Below, in pieces: positions 1 through 9,700 of a stretch of DNA of 64,000 nt (its first letter is position 1; the number at the start of each line of letters is the position of its first letter). The notes below the pieces were generated by a model. The model worked only from the letters and a program-made list of their open reading frames with translations. It was not told the origin of the DNA and made no database searches. The translations under genes and the position numbers were made by a program. Origin of the DNA: a bacterium (GTDB lineage: Bacteria; Pseudomonadota; Alphaproteobacteria; Rhodobacterales; Rhodobacteraceae). The stretch lies in contig WGOE01000003.1 in assembly GCA_016124195.1 (NCBI GenBank), positions 1 to 64,000 on the forward strand. Direction: 5' to 3'.

Positions 1-58
1 GAACCTGGAAAATGGATTTGGCGATGTCCAGTCCGACAAGCGCAATTGGCTCAGTCAT
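1..58 (-). CDS. IS110-family transposase, N-terminal fragment
   Basis: Read on the minus strand from an ATG at 56-58, this encodes the first 19 residues of a protein that runs off the left edge. They include VGLDIAKSIFQV, the start of the DEDD/RuvC-like catalytic domain of IS110-type transposases (the Asp of GLDIAK is the first catalytic acidic residue). A strong ribosome binding site (GGGAGGG) lies six bases upstream of the ATG. IS110 elements have the transposase start some way inside the element end, so the insertion boundary should fall roughly between 59 and 132, next to the protease gene. The family is recognised from this short stretch only. Confidence 0.7.
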   Translation of the reverse strand, partial: MTEPIALVGLDIAKSIFQV

Positions 59-132
59 CTCTACCCTCCCTGTTGCCGATCTGCCGCTTCAGCTTGCACC
101 AACATTTGGGGGTTGGGCGAGAGGGGGCATCC

Positions 133-825
133 ATGCCATCATGCCTGCACGCCCAGACCGCCGCGCGGCCCCTGGGTCAAGCCGAGGCCGGGCGCTGGCT
201 CGGGCTTGGCGTTCTTTACGTCAATGGCAGGAATGTCTGCAGCGCCGAGCTCATTTCGGCCACCGAGGCGACGACGGCGGCACATTGCGTCTACAACCGC
301 AGGACCGGCGCGTATACCCCGACGGCCGGGATGGAACTGGCCTTGGGGCAGCGCAACGGGCGGCGGGCCGCGGTGCGCGGCGTGCACGCGGTGGCGGTCC
401 CGCCGGGCTATGCCGCGCCGGGGCCATGGGCCAACCTTGCCATACTGCCGCTGGACATCGCCCTTCTGGTGCTGGATGCGCCCGTTACGCCACAAGAGGC
501 GCAGCCTTTTCGGCTGATCGACTGGCCTGACACGACCGGCTTTGTCGTCGACATCGCAGGTTACGAACATCCGATGCCCTACCACCCGATGATCCGCCAG
601 GGCTGCCCGGTCACCGAAAGCGCCACGGGCGTCGCGCTCGTCGGCTGCGATGTCGTGGGCGGCCTTTCGGGGGCGCCGGTCGTGCTGAGCCTGAACGAGG
701 ATGACCCGCCCGATCTTCTGGCCGAGGTCTCGTCGCGGGGCAGAACCTCCGCCGGCTCCGGCGTGGCCTATGTGGTGCAGATCGCGCCGCATCTGGCGGC
801 CCTGCGCGCCTTGATCGCCCGCTGA
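133..825 (+). CDS. Trypsin-like serine protease, probably 5'-truncated
   Basis: This chymotrypsin-fold (S1-type) protease has the catalytic triad in order: His in TTAAHC, Asp in LDIALLVLD, and Ser in GGLSGAPVV (GxSGxP form). Two or three cysteines could form the usual disulphides. Family members in this bacterial group normally begin with an export signal, but here the ATG at 133 (after AGAGGGGG) starts directly with a hydrophilic stretch before the protease core. An IS110-type element lies immediately upstream, so loss of the signal sequence by insertion is inferred. A longer frame from 46 exists but would run through the transposase region. If not exported, the protein is probably non-functional. 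Confidence 0.75.
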   Translation: MPSCLHAQTAARPLGQAEAGRWLGLGVLYVNGRNVCSAELISATEATTAAHCVYNRRTGAYTPTAGMELALGQRNGRRAAVRGVHAVAVPPGYAAPGPWANLAILPLDIALLVLDAPVTPQEAQPFRLIDWPDTTGFVVDIAGYEHPMPYHPMIRQGCPVTESATGVALVGCDVVGGLSGAPVVLSLNEDDPPDLLAEVSSRGRTSAGSGVAYVVQIAPHLAALRALIAR

Positions 826-1062
826 TCCCCCAGGGTCCGGCATGCCACAGGCCAAAGGGCGCCCCCTTTGGCTTCACGTTTCGGGCATCCGGTTGAAATG
901 GGCCGCAAAAACCGCCATCCTGCGCGCAGGCGGGCCCCGGGGGCCGGCCTCGTGACATGCAACAGGCAGTGTCGCCAACTCGCAGCCAGATTGGCGGACG
1001 AGGTTTTGTGGCAAGGTGTTTTCCTGCCTCATATGTGAGATTTTGTAAAGAATGAGGAGAGA

Positions 1063-3342
1063 ATGGCATCTTCTGTGCGAATAATTTCAGCTGCGCCGGC
1101 GCGGTGCGTCTCAATCCGGCGGCTTTTCGGCGTGATCCTCGTGGTGCTTGGCCTGTCGGCCTCGGCAGCACTGGGCCAGACACCCGCAGCCAGCCCGGCA
1201 CCGGAAACGATCCAGTCTCAGCAGGCGATCGACAGTCTTCTGACCATCCTGCGCGATGACGCGGCCCGGCAGGACCTGATCGCACGGCTGGAAAAGATCG
1301 CTCCGGGCGCCGCCGAGACGCCTCTGCCCCCCGTCGCGAAATCCGACAATCTGGCCCAACAGTTCGCCGCTGCGACCGCCGCAGCCGTGACGGACAGCCT
1401 GGCCACATTGCGCATCGTGGCGGCGCAACTGACCAACCTGGGTGCTGTCTTCAAGCCCTTCACCGGCTCTGGCCCCGAAGCGGTGGCGTTCCGCGCCGAT
1501 GCCGCGGCCCTTGGCCTCACGATCCTGGTCACGCTGCTGGTGCGCTGGCTGCTTGGGATGGTCGTGCAGGGCCTGGCCCACAGGCTGCGCCCGGACAGGG
1601 CCGAGACCCTGCTGGTGGCCCTGCGTCGCGCCGGCCTGGTGTTCATCGCCCGGCTTTTGGTCTTGACCGTCGCCTGGCTGGCCGGACAGACCCTTTCGGG
1701 TCTTGCCTTCACCCCGGCGCCGGGGTCGCAGGGCGATAGTCTGCGAGAAGCGCAGTCGCTCTTCCTCAATGCCTTTGTCGTCTTCGGCGCCTTTCGCGCC
1801 CTGCTGCGATTGCTGGTCAGCCCCGATGCGCAGCGCGAACCTTCGATCTCCCGCGCGAGCCCCGACCTGCAGCGTGCGATCTTTGTGCGCGTGGCGGCGG
1901 TGGCCGGGATCGTCATTCAGGGCTTCTTGTTCCTCATCCCGCTGGCGCAGCTTTGGTCGGGCTTTGTCGCGGCGCGGTCGATGCGGACCTGCCTGGCAAG
2001 CCTTGCGGCCGTCGTGGCGCTGCTGGCGATCCGCAGGATTTCCGGCATGACGGCGGCCCAGCGCCCGGCCCCACCCGACCCGGCGCAGGATGCCACCGAA
2101 GAGGCGGCCTTGCGGGTTGCCGAAGGCGCGCATGGCGTGCTTCGACGGATCTGGCCGCCGCTGGCCGCGGTCTATGTGCTGTTCGTCTGGCTGGTCGCGG
2201 TCAGCCGGCCCAACCTGTTGCAGGATCTGGTGCTTGGCAGCACGATCTACACTCTGGTGGCCGTAGCGCTTCTGGCGGCGGGCCTGCGGCTGATGCGGAT
2301 CGCGACACGGCTCAGCGTGCCCCTGCCCGAGACGATCCGGCGCAGCGCGCCACAGCTTGGCCCGCGCGTCGATGCGATCGCGCGGCTGATCGCCTGGGGC
2401 GTGGCGCTGATCCTTGTGCCGGTGGCGGCGGCCCTGGTGATCGGCGGCTGGGGCTGGATCGACCTGGGCGCCCTGACGACCAGCGCACCGGCCCAAGGTG
2501 CCTTCTGGCGCGCCGCTTCGGCAGTGATGGTGATTTTGGGCGCGGCAGCGCTTTGGGCCGTCTTTGCCTCGTGGATCGACGGGCAGTTGTCTCTGCAACT
2601 GCCCGGCCGCGATGTCAGCGCCCGCACCCGCACCCTGTTGGCGCTGTTCCGCAACACGCTGACCATCGCCATCGCCATCTTTGCAACGATGATCGCCCTG
2701 TCGCAGATCGGAATCGACATCGCCCCGCTTCTGGCCGGTGCCGGGGTCATCGGCCTCGCAATCGGTTTTGGCGCACAGAAGATGGTGCAGGACATCATCA
2801 CCGGCGTTTTCATCCAGCTTGAAAACGCCATCAACGAAGGCGATGTGGTGGGCGTGGCCGGCATCACCGGCGCGGTCGAAAAGGTGACCATCCGGTCGGT
2901 CCGGCTGCGCACGATCGAAGGTGCCGTGCATATCGTGCCCTTCTCTTCGGTCGATACGGTGACCAACCTGACGCGCGACTACGGCTTTCACGTCGCCGAG
3001 ATCGGCGTGGCCTACAAGGAGAAGGTCGAGGACGTCAAAGACGCGATGCAGGCCGCCTATGACCGGCTGTGCCAAAGCGACTTTGCGCCGGATGTGCTGG
3101 AGCCGCTGGAGATGCATGGCGTGATCTCGCTGGCGGACAGTTCGGTCGTGATCCGCGCCCGCATCAAGACGCGACCCGGCAAGCAATGGGCGCTTGGCCG
3201 GCGCTATACCGAACTGGTCAAGGAGCTTCTGGACGAGCGCGGCATCGAGATCCCCTTCCCGCACCGGCAGATCGTGCTGCCCGAGGGTCTGGGCCTCGTG
3301 CGCCGGGGCGAGGCCCAGTCCCCGGAGCGGCCATCGGCCTGA
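1063..3342 (+). CDS. Large MscS-family mechanosensitive channel (YbiO-like)
   Basis: The 759-residue inner-membrane channel releases solutes on osmotic downshock. A signal peptide (first 38 residues, ending near ALGQ) is followed by a periplasmic helical segment, several membrane helices, and the MscS core near residues 535-745. The pore helix is Gly/Ala-rich (LLAGAGVIGLAIGFGAQ), followed by the beta domain with ENAINEGDVV and the C-terminal alpha/beta domain. Its length is close to E. coli YbiO (about 740 residues) rather than small MscS (about 290). The start is supported by GAGGAG seven bases upstream. It stands alone, convergent with the next gene. Confidence 0.9.
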   Translation: MASSVRIISAAPARCVSIRRLFGVILVVLGLSASAALGQTPAASPAPETIQSQQAIDSLLTILRDDAARQDLIARLEKIAPGAAETPLPPVAKSDNLAQQFAAATAAAVTDSLATLRIVAAQLTNLGAVFKPFTGSGPEAVAFRADAAALGLTILVTLLVRWLLGMVVQGLAHRLRPDRAETLLVALRRAGLVFIARLLVLTVAWLAGQTLSGLAFTPAPGSQGDSLREAQSLFLNAFVVFGAFRALLRLLVSPDAQREPSISRASPDLQRAIFVRVAAVAGIVIQGFLFLIPLAQLWSGFVAARSMRTCLASLAAVVALLAIRRISGMTAAQRPAPPDPAQDATEEAALRVAEGAHGVLRRIWPPLAAVYVLFVWLVAVSRPNLLQDLVLGSTIYTLVAVALLAAGLRLMRIATRLSVPLPETIRRSAPQLGPRVDAIARLIAWGVALILVPVAAALVIGGWGWIDLGALTTSAPAQGAFWRAASAVMVILGAAALWAVFASWIDGQLSLQLPGRDVSARTRTLLALFRNTLTIAIAIFATMIALSQIGIDIAPLLAGAGVIGLAIGFGAQKMVQDIITGVFIQLENAINEGDVVGVAGITGAVEKVTIRSVRLRTIEGAVHIVPFSSVDTVTNLTRDYGFHVAEIGVAYKEKVEDVKDAMQAAYDRLCQSDFAPDVLEPLEMHGVISLADSSVVIRARIKTRPGKQWALGRRYTELVKELLDERGIEIPFPHRQIVLPEGLGLVRRGEAQSPERPSA

Positions 3343-3351
3343 GCCAGAGCT

Positions 3352-3831
3352 TCAGCCGCGGCGCGCCGCCTCGATGGCCGCAACGTCGATCTTGGTCATC
3401 TCCATCATCGCGGCGAAGGCGCGCCGGGCTTGGTCGCCACCGGCCGCCATGGCCTCGGTCAGCACGCGCGGCGTGATCTGCCACGAGACGCCCCATCTGT
3501 CTTTGCACCAGCCGCAGGCGCTTTCCTTGCCGCCGTTGCCGACGATGGCAGTCCAGTAGCGGTCGGTCTCGGCCTGATCTTCGGTGGCGATCTGGAAGGA
3601 AAAGGCCTCGGTCTGCGGCATCACCGGCCCGCCGTTCAGGCCCAGACAGGGGATCCCCGCGACGGTGAATTCGACCATCAGCACGTCTCCGGCCTTGCCG
3701 GACGGATAGTCGGCAGGCGCCTTGTGCACGGCACTGACGAAACTGTCGGGAAAGGTCTGGGCGTAAAATCGTGCGGCGGCCTCGGCCTCCGTGTCGTACC
3801 ACAGGCAAATGGTGTTCTTTGCAAGGCTCAT
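3352..3831 (-). CDS. VOC-superfamily (PhnB-like) protein
   Basis: The 159-residue protein belongs to the vicinal oxygen chelate fold, in the branch often labelled PhnB or 3-demethylubiquinone-9 3-methyltransferase-like. The N terminus (NTICLWYDTEAEAAARFY) is the typical first beta-alpha unit, and the central GVSWQITPRVL is the conserved strand near the C terminus. The family usually acts as small dimeric metal-dependent enzymes or binding proteins; the substrate here cannot be read from sequence, and the methyltransferase label is probably historical. It ends ten bases from the stop of the mechanosensitive channel gene, in convergent orientation. Confidence 0.85.
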   Translation of the reverse strand: MSLAKNTICLWYDTEAEAAARFYAQTFPDSFVSAVHKAPADYPSGKAGDVLMVEFTVAGIPCLGLNGGPVMPQTEAFSFQIATEDQAETDRYWTAIVGNGGKESACGWCKDRWGVSWQITPRVLTEAMAAGGDQARRAFAAMMEMTKIDVAAIEAARRG

Positions 3832-4045
3832 GGCTTGTCCTTTCGGCTTTGGTGTCCGATGCGGGCGAAATGCCTGACAGGCCGGGTCGGTTGTGCCGCA
3901 GGGGCTGGCCCCGCCGATCCAGGTCGGACCCCCGTCAGCAAGTCCCGAAATGCCGTTCAGGTCAAGCCCGGATCCGGGCTCCGCCTGAGACTTCGTGCCA
4001 CCATGACAGCCGGGCCAAGGCGATCCGGCATGACTTCCGGGCCGG

Positions 4046-4648
4046 TCAGCCTTCTTCCCTGGCGGCCCCGGCCAGAAGCGTTCTGGCCGCCCAAAGCGTT
4101 ACGTCCTGCGCCCGCGTTCCGTCCAGCCCGCATACATCCTTCAGTACGACCAGAGTCTCGATCCCGGTCAAAAGGCACAGGCTGTAGACCAGCCGGTCGA
4201 ACCGCTCCGGCGCCATGCCAGGGCGGAGCGGCGCCAGCACATCGGCAATCCAGACCTGCCGCCGTCCGCCCCGCCGGGCCCCCTTGTCCAGGGAACCGGC
4301 GAGCATGGCACGAAACATCGGCTCGTTCCTGGTCACCATGTCGAAGACCTGCGCCACCAGATCCGCAAGCGCCGCTTCGGTGTCGGCGGGATCCGCGCCG
4401 GCCGGCCTCGGATGCGGCTCGATGGCGCGGGCGATCACGTCCAGCACTGCCTCGCGCAGGATATCCTCGGGCGTCGAGAAATAGCGGTAGGCCGTGGCCC
4501 GCGAGATCCCTGCGTGGTCAGCCACCTCGGCGACCGTCGGCTTGAGCCCCTGCGCCGCCAGTTCCCCCGCCGCCCGCAACAGTTCGGACCGCGTGCGCTG
4601 CTTCTGGTTCACACGGCCGGTTTTTTCGTCTTGACTGCCCATCTTCAT
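4046..4648 (-). CDS. TetR/AcrR-family transcriptional regulator
   Basis: The 200-residue repressor has an N-terminal helix-turn-helix at about residues 15-60: RSELLRAAGELAAQGLKPTV followed by AEVADHAGISRATAYRYFST, the classic TetR signature. The C-terminal ligand-binding domain is helical. It is divergent from the cupin gene at 4712, with a 63-base gap that holds a perfect inverted repeat (4665-4679), so it very likely represses both the cupin gene and itself. The ligand is unknown. Proximity suggests the cupin protein handles a related small molecule, which is inference. Confidence 0.92.
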   Translation of the reverse strand: MKMGSQDEKTGRVNQKQRTRSELLRAAGELAAQGLKPTVAEVADHAGISRATAYRYFSTPEDILREAVLDVIARAIEPHPRPAGADPADTEAALADLVAQVFDMVTRNEPMFRAMLAGSLDKGARRGGRRQVWIADVLAPLRPGMAPERFDRLVYSLCLLTGIETLVVLKDVCGLDGTRAQDVTLWAARTLLAGAAREEG

Positions 4649-4664
4649 CCTTTATAAGACTATT

Positions 4665-4679
4665 GTCTCATAATGAGAC
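4665..4679. promoter_or_regulatory. Putative TetR-type operator
   Basis: GTCTCAT-A-ATGAGAC is a perfect 7-base inverted repeat around one central base, between divergent TetR and cupin start codons. It lies 17 bases from the TetR ATG and 33 from the cupin ATG, where a bound dimer would block both promoters. The gap is AT-rich compared with the surroundings. Operator assignment follows the general TetR arrangement. Confidence 0.75.
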
Positions 4680-4711
4680 GACAGTATCATTCATTCGCAA
4701 GGAAGTAAAAC

Positions 4712-5206
4712 ATGAATCTCCCGATTTCCAGCTTTCGCACCAAGACGGAAGCCGAAGCCCCGGTCACCCTGCACTTTCTGGGCAATCTCTTGACCCTGCG
4801 CGTGACAGGCGCCGATACGGGCGGCAGCTTTTCGATCATCGAATGCGTCTCGGCACCCGGCGCGGGGGCGCCGCCCCATGCGCAAAACGACCAGGAGGCC
4901 TTTCTGGTCACGGACGGCACCTTCGAGTTCCTGCTGAACGGCTCCACCCAGCGCTGCGGGCCAGGCAGTTTCCTGCATGTGCCGGCCGGCGCCCTGCACG
5001 CCTTCACCAATGTCGCGTCGACACCGTCCAGGATGCTGATCCTGAACACGCCCGGCGGCGCGCACGAGGGCTTCTTCCGCGCGGTTGGCGAGGTGATGGC
5101 ACCGGGCGAGACCGCATTCCCGCCGATGGGCGCGCCCGACCTGCAGGCCATCGTGGCCGCAGGCGCCAAATTCGGCATCGAAATCCCGCTGCCCTCGGCC
5201 GCTTGA
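4712..5206 (+). CDS. Cupin-domain protein
   Basis: The 164-residue single-domain cupin has a beta-barrel with metal-site features: APPHAQNDQEAFLVTDGTFE (first cupin motif with His, Gln and Glu) and GPGSFLHVPAGALHAFTN (second motif with the last His). Family members are small dioxygenases, isomerases or binding proteins, and the substrate cannot be deduced. The ATG at 4712 follows AAGGAAG. It is probably induced when the divergent TetR regulator releases the operator at 4665-4679. A small membrane-protein gene follows 69 bases downstream and may be co-transcribed. Confidence 0.85.
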   Translation: MNLPISSFRTKTEAEAPVTLHFLGNLLTLRVTGADTGGSFSIIECVSAPGAGAPPHAQNDQEAFLVTDGTFEFLLNGSTQRCGPGSFLHVPAGALHAFTNVASTPSRMLILNTPGGAHEGFFRAVGEVMAPGETAFPPMGAPDLQAIVAAGAKFGIEIPLPSAA

Positions 5207-5275
5207 GCCTGACCGGGCCGGATGAACCGCATCCGGCCTACCCCCCCAACCCGCACCACTGAAGGAGACAGGGCC

Positions 5276-5647
5276 ATGCGTGGTCTAGCCTATTATTGCC
5301 TATTGTCTGCGGCCCTTTATGCCCTTGTCGGCATGGCGGGCGGAATTGCCATGGCGGCGTCACAGGACCATGCGCTGGCGCCGGTGCATGCCCATCTCAA
5401 CCTGCTGGGCTTCGTCGGGTTCTCGCTGTACGGGCTTTACTATCACCTCGTGCCCGGGGCGGCGGAAAGCCGGCTGGGGCGCCTGCATGTAACGGCGGCC
5501 ACGTTGGGGATCTGGCTGCTGATCCCCGGCGTCGCCCTGGCCAATCTGGGCTTGAACGAAGGGCTGGCGATTGCCGGCTCTGTCGTGACGATCCTGGCGA
5601 TGGCGCTTTTTGCTGCCGTCGTCGGCCTGAACCGGACCCGCGCCTGA
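5276..5647 (+). CDS. Small four-helix membrane protein, oxidase-subunit-like
   Basis: The 123-residue protein has about four transmembrane helices. The second carries PVHAHLNLLGFVGFSLYGLY followed by YHLVP, a His-rich pattern resembling part of haem-copper oxidase subunit I, and similar small proteins are sometimes annotated as cytochrome-c oxidase. Whether it binds haem or copper is unknown. The start at 5276 is chosen because AAGGAG lies six bases upstream; an in-frame ATG at 5222 has no such site and would add a proline-rich tail. It is likely co-transcribed with the upstream cupin gene. Confidence 0.7.
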   Translation: MRGLAYYCLLSAALYALVGMAGGIAMAASQDHALAPVHAHLNLLGFVGFSLYGLYYHLVPGAAESRLGRLHVTAATLGIWLLIPGVALANLGLNEGLAIAGSVVTILAMALFAAVVGLNRTRA

Positions 5648-6026
5648 GGCAACGGCCTGCCGCCGCCCCGGGTTTGACGCCGATGGCAAGCGGCGGCGCC
5701 CCCGGGCGCATCCGGGCCGCACTCTTGGTGGCGTGCAAAGCATCGCCGCAAGCGACTTCCTTTTGCATCAAGCCGGGGAGGGGCGGCGCCGGGCGGGCCA
5801 AGGCCGGTGCATCTGGGGCACAAAGGCCCGGGTCCGACCATGCCACAAGCTGTCGCCAGCCGTGGACACCCGCCGCATCGCAAGGCATGATCCCGCCGGT
5901 GGGGGACGAGTGCGTCCGGGCGCTTGACGTCCGGCGCTGCGACTGCCTTGTTGGTCAGGGCGGCCTTGTCGGGGTAACAGGCTTTGCGGGCTTGCACCTG
6001 ACGGCGGCGCACAACTCGGATCGACC
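5648..6026. other. 379-base intergenic stretch without visible gene
   Basis: No reading frame here has protein-like composition, and no RNA gene is apparent. It is GC-rich with short internal repeats of GGCGCC/GGGCGG type. It must contain the promoter for the 6027-11569 gene pair, but no -35/-10 pair or operator stands out. Confidence 0.5.
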
Positions 6027-6740
6027 ATGCTGAATGACACCCAGACCGCCTTTCTTCAGAAATATCTGGGCTTTGCCTGGGCCGGGGATGGCCCCGATGC
6101 CGAAAACCCGCTCCTCGTCCGGCTGCGCCAGCAGGCCCTCGATCGCAGGCCCGATGTCGCGGCGATGGCTGCGGCCTTTCCCGACCTGACCGGCCCGTTG
6201 CGCGACCTGACCGACGCCGTCGAACAGGCGCTGGCTGTCCGCGATACCGCCGCGGCCAAAGAGACGCTGACTGCCCTGACGGGGTTTCTGGACGGGCTGA
6301 GCCGGCGCGCGGCCGACCTTGCCGCGTTGGCCCGGGCCAGGCCGGTCACGCTCAGCCTTGCGGCGGTGGATTGGCGGCGGGCCTGTGATGAGGTGGCCGC
6401 CGAGGTGGACAGCGTGTCCGAGGCGATCCTGGCCGAAATCGACGACCCGGACGCCGGCGCGCAGGCCGCGAAACTGGATGCGCTGGCCGATCGACTGCGC
6501 GCCGTGGGTCCGGTGCTGACAGAGGCGGTGCGCGCCGTCATCAACGCGCCGGAACCCGCAGCCCGCACCAAAGCCGCCCGCGCGGCGCTGGCCACCGTTG
6601 AAGACAGCCTGGCGTTTCTGAACGGCAGCGGCCTGCTGGCCCATCTGCTGATCCACCCGCTGAATGCCGATGTGCCGCAGCACGACCAAAGGCTGATCGC
6701 CCCCCTCACCGCCCTGCGCAGCGCCCTCGCCGGCCTTTAG
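6027..6740 (+). CDS. All-helical protein of unknown function, partner of large toxin-like gene
   Basis: The family is not recognised. The 237-residue product is Ala/Leu/Asp/Arg-rich and predicted almost entirely helical, without signal peptide, membrane span or cysteine-based motif. The N terminus (MLNDTQTAFLQKYLGF) is a short amphipathic segment that looks like a docking motif. Heptad-like regions around residues 50-180 suggest a helical bundle. It lies 29 bases upstream of the 1599-residue toxin-like gene on the same strand, so the two are almost certainly one operon. Chaperone, adaptor, secretion partner or antitoxin roles are possible; this is inference from context only. Confidence 0.7.
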   Translation: MLNDTQTAFLQKYLGFAWAGDGPDAENPLLVRLRQQALDRRPDVAAMAAAFPDLTGPLRDLTDAVEQALAVRDTAAAKETLTALTGFLDGLSRRAADLAALARARPVTLSLAAVDWRRACDEVAAEVDSVSEAILAEIDDPDAGAQAAKLDALADRLRAVGPVLTEAVRAVINAPEPAARTKAARAALATVEDSLAFLNGSGLLAHLLIHPLNADVPQHDQRLIAPLTALRSALAGL

Positions 6741-6769
6741 CCGCGCATCTGTCCGAAAGGAAAGCCGTC

Positions 6770-9700
6770 TTGACCAAACTGCGCATCGACCTGACCACCA
6801 TGCCGGCCGATCTGGCCGAAAGGTTCCGGCTCTGCATTCAGAAGATCCTGGCGGCGGGCGACACCAAGACGCGGTTCGCCCAGGGCCAGACCGTAGTGGA
6901 GTTCGACTACGGGCTCAACGACCTGTCCCGGTTCGTGCGGACGGTCTATCCCCACCCGATCACCCTGCTGCGACAGGCCGTTGACAGCCATGACGACGCC
7001 CTCTTGATGGAGCGCTTTGGCACCGAAGACTACAAGGGCGCCTCGGCCGAACTCCTGGAGACCGCCCGCCAATCCTGCCGCGACATGGATTATCCCGACG
7101 CCCCGCCGGACCTGGCAGAGGCGCTGGCCCAGCCCGCCCCCGCCGCCATTGCCGATATTCTGGCGGACAACGAGGGTTTTGTCCTCGGCGGCAACCATGA
7201 TGACAACACCCACCGCGACCCGATCATGGAGGCGCTGAACTCTGGCGCGATCAGTGCGGCTGCGGGGACGGGCCTTCTGTTTGTCGAAGAGCTTTCGACC
7301 TTTGCCCAGGACGAGCTGGACGCCTTCCTGAACGGTCCGACCGACGAGATGCCGGACCTGCTGCTGCGTTATCTTCAGACGCTCAGCGACAGCCAGGGCA
7401 AGTTCGATTTTGCCGGCATGGTGCGGCTGGCCAAGGCGCAGGGGGTGCGCGTTGTCGGCATCGATTCGGCCGAGGCCAAGATCCTTGAGGATGTCCCGAA
7501 CGCCGTGCACCACGAACAGCGCTGCGCCAAGATGAATATCAGCGCCGCCGATATCATGAAGGCGGCCAAGGCCGAGGCCGAAGCCGCCGGACGGCCCGCG
7601 AAATTCGTGGCGCTGGTCGGCGCGGCCCATACCGACACGCATGAGGGCGGCGTGCCGGGTCTTGCGCAGCTGATGGGCGTGCCGGGCCTGGCCGCCACCG
7701 CCAGCGGCAGGCTGGTGCAGACCGCCGACGACCCGGCCAAGCGCGGCATGCCCGCCAAAGAGCAAAGCGATTTCATCGACGCGTATCTTGTCGCGCTCGA
7801 CGCGGGCTTTGGCGCGGATCAGGCCCATCTGATGGACTGGCGCGAACAGCGTGACGTGGCAACGGCCAAGGCGGCCGAACTGGCGGCGGCGGGCCAGCTT
7901 GCCCCTGAAACCGATGTGGCGGCGCTGATGGCCGATCCCGCCGTGCAGGCCTCGCTTGACGCCACGCGCGGCCGCATCGTCCAGCATCAGGCGGATCAGG
8001 CCGCGCTGGCCGATCTGATCGCAGCCGGAGATCTGGGGCAGGCTCGCGTCCGCATCACGGAGTTCAGCGCCGCCGATGCCAATTTCCTGCGGTTCGATCA
8101 ATCGCGGCCAAGGGCGCCTTCGCTGGCCAGCCGGGCGGTCAGCGCCGGTCATGCCGAACTGCTGGCCGATCTGGCGGCTGGTGGCGCGCAACTGGGCACG
8201 GCGGCCGAGACCACCGCCCTGGTCGGCGCCGCCATCGCCGCCTTTGAACGCGACAAGACCACGCCCGGCGTGGACGCGGCCACGGCAGAGCTGAACCTGA
8301 ATGCCGCCCTTGGCCACGCGATTGCGGCCGGCATCGCCCCGAATGGCGCGAACAAGAAGGGCGATACCCCGCTTGAAATGCTGGTAAAACGAGGACTTGG
8401 CCCGCAGGCCGGTCTGTTGATCGCGGCGGGGGCCGATGTGCAGGCCAAGACCAAGACCGGAGCTTCGCTGGTCGAGGTGGCGGTGCGCGCGGGCTCGGCC
8501 AGTGCGGTGACGGCGCTTGCTGCGGGTGGAGCGCCCGTGGGCCTGCGCACGGCCGACGGCACGCTGTTGCAGAATGCCATCCGCGCCGGCAAACCGGATG
8601 TGGCGCGCGCGCTTCTGGCGGCGGGGGCGGATGTGAACCGCCAGCCCGGCAGCGATGGCCAGACCGAACTGCATCTGGCAATCGCCCAAGGCGATCAGAC
8701 GCTGATCGACGATCTGGTCGCGGCCGGCGCCGACCCTGCCGTCCCCAATGCGGCGGGCGAGTCGGCTCTGGATGCCTTTCTTCTGGCCAGCGTCACCCGC
8801 CGCGCAGACGAGGCGACCAATGGCCCGCGCCGCGCCGTGCTCGCCAAGGAGGCCGAGATTGCCGCCAAACAGGCCGAGATCGCCGCCGGGGTGGCCCGGC
8901 TCGCGGCGCTGCAGGCCCGGCTTGACGCGGTCGAGGCCGACGACCTCGCTGGCCGTATCGAGCCCATGGCCGCGATGATCGAAAGGGTGGACCTTCTGAC
9001 CACGCAGATCCCGGCCGAAACCGCGGCGCAAGCGCAGCGCGCTCTGGAGGAGCTGACCCTGCGGGGCCAGCTTCCAGCCCTCAAGGCGGCCGATCCGCTG
9101 CAGGGACCGATCGACGCGCTGGAAGGTCTGATCGCTACCCTGGAACGGTCGATGGCCGGCCTCAACCCCGAGGATCAGGCGCCGGTCCGCGCCGAGATCG
9201 CCGAACAGCGCCAGCATCTGGCCCGCCTGTCCGCCGTGCAGCCGGTCGACCCCGAACTGATCCGGGCCGAGGTCGGGGCGCTGAAGCTCAGCCTTGCGCC
9301 CACCGCGACCATCGCCGCCCTGCGCACCGAGATCGACACGAACCCGCAGGTCGCAGCCCGGGTCGCCGGGCTTCAGGCCAAATTGACTGACCGGCAATCG
9401 GCGGTGATCGAAATCTCGGAAGCGGTGCGCAGCGGCGATGTCGCTGCGATGAACCGAATGATCGCCACGGATGCCAGCCTGATCAACGCCCGGGTGCCGA
9501 ACGATCCGAACACGCGGACGCTGGTGCAACTTGCCGCGCGCAATCTTGATGAGCCGATGCTGCAGGCGCTGTTGGTGCATCAGCCCGATCTGACCCTTGC
9601 GGCCAAGAACGGCGGGACCGCGCTGCACGAGATCTTTGGCGCGCGCAAGGACGCCGACGAGGACAAGGCCACCCAGACCCGCCTGACGAACTACCTTCTG

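Noticed and set aside
1111-3264. A 717-codon open frame antisense to the mechanosensitive channel gene
   Set aside because: Composition is dominated by Asp/Arg/Gln/His and Gly; the plus-strand gene has clear MscS motifs and a good RBS.
5648-6026. A small RNA or leader peptide before the toxin-like unit
   Set aside because: Short GC repeats are present but no stable, conserved-looking structure or ORF could be supported.
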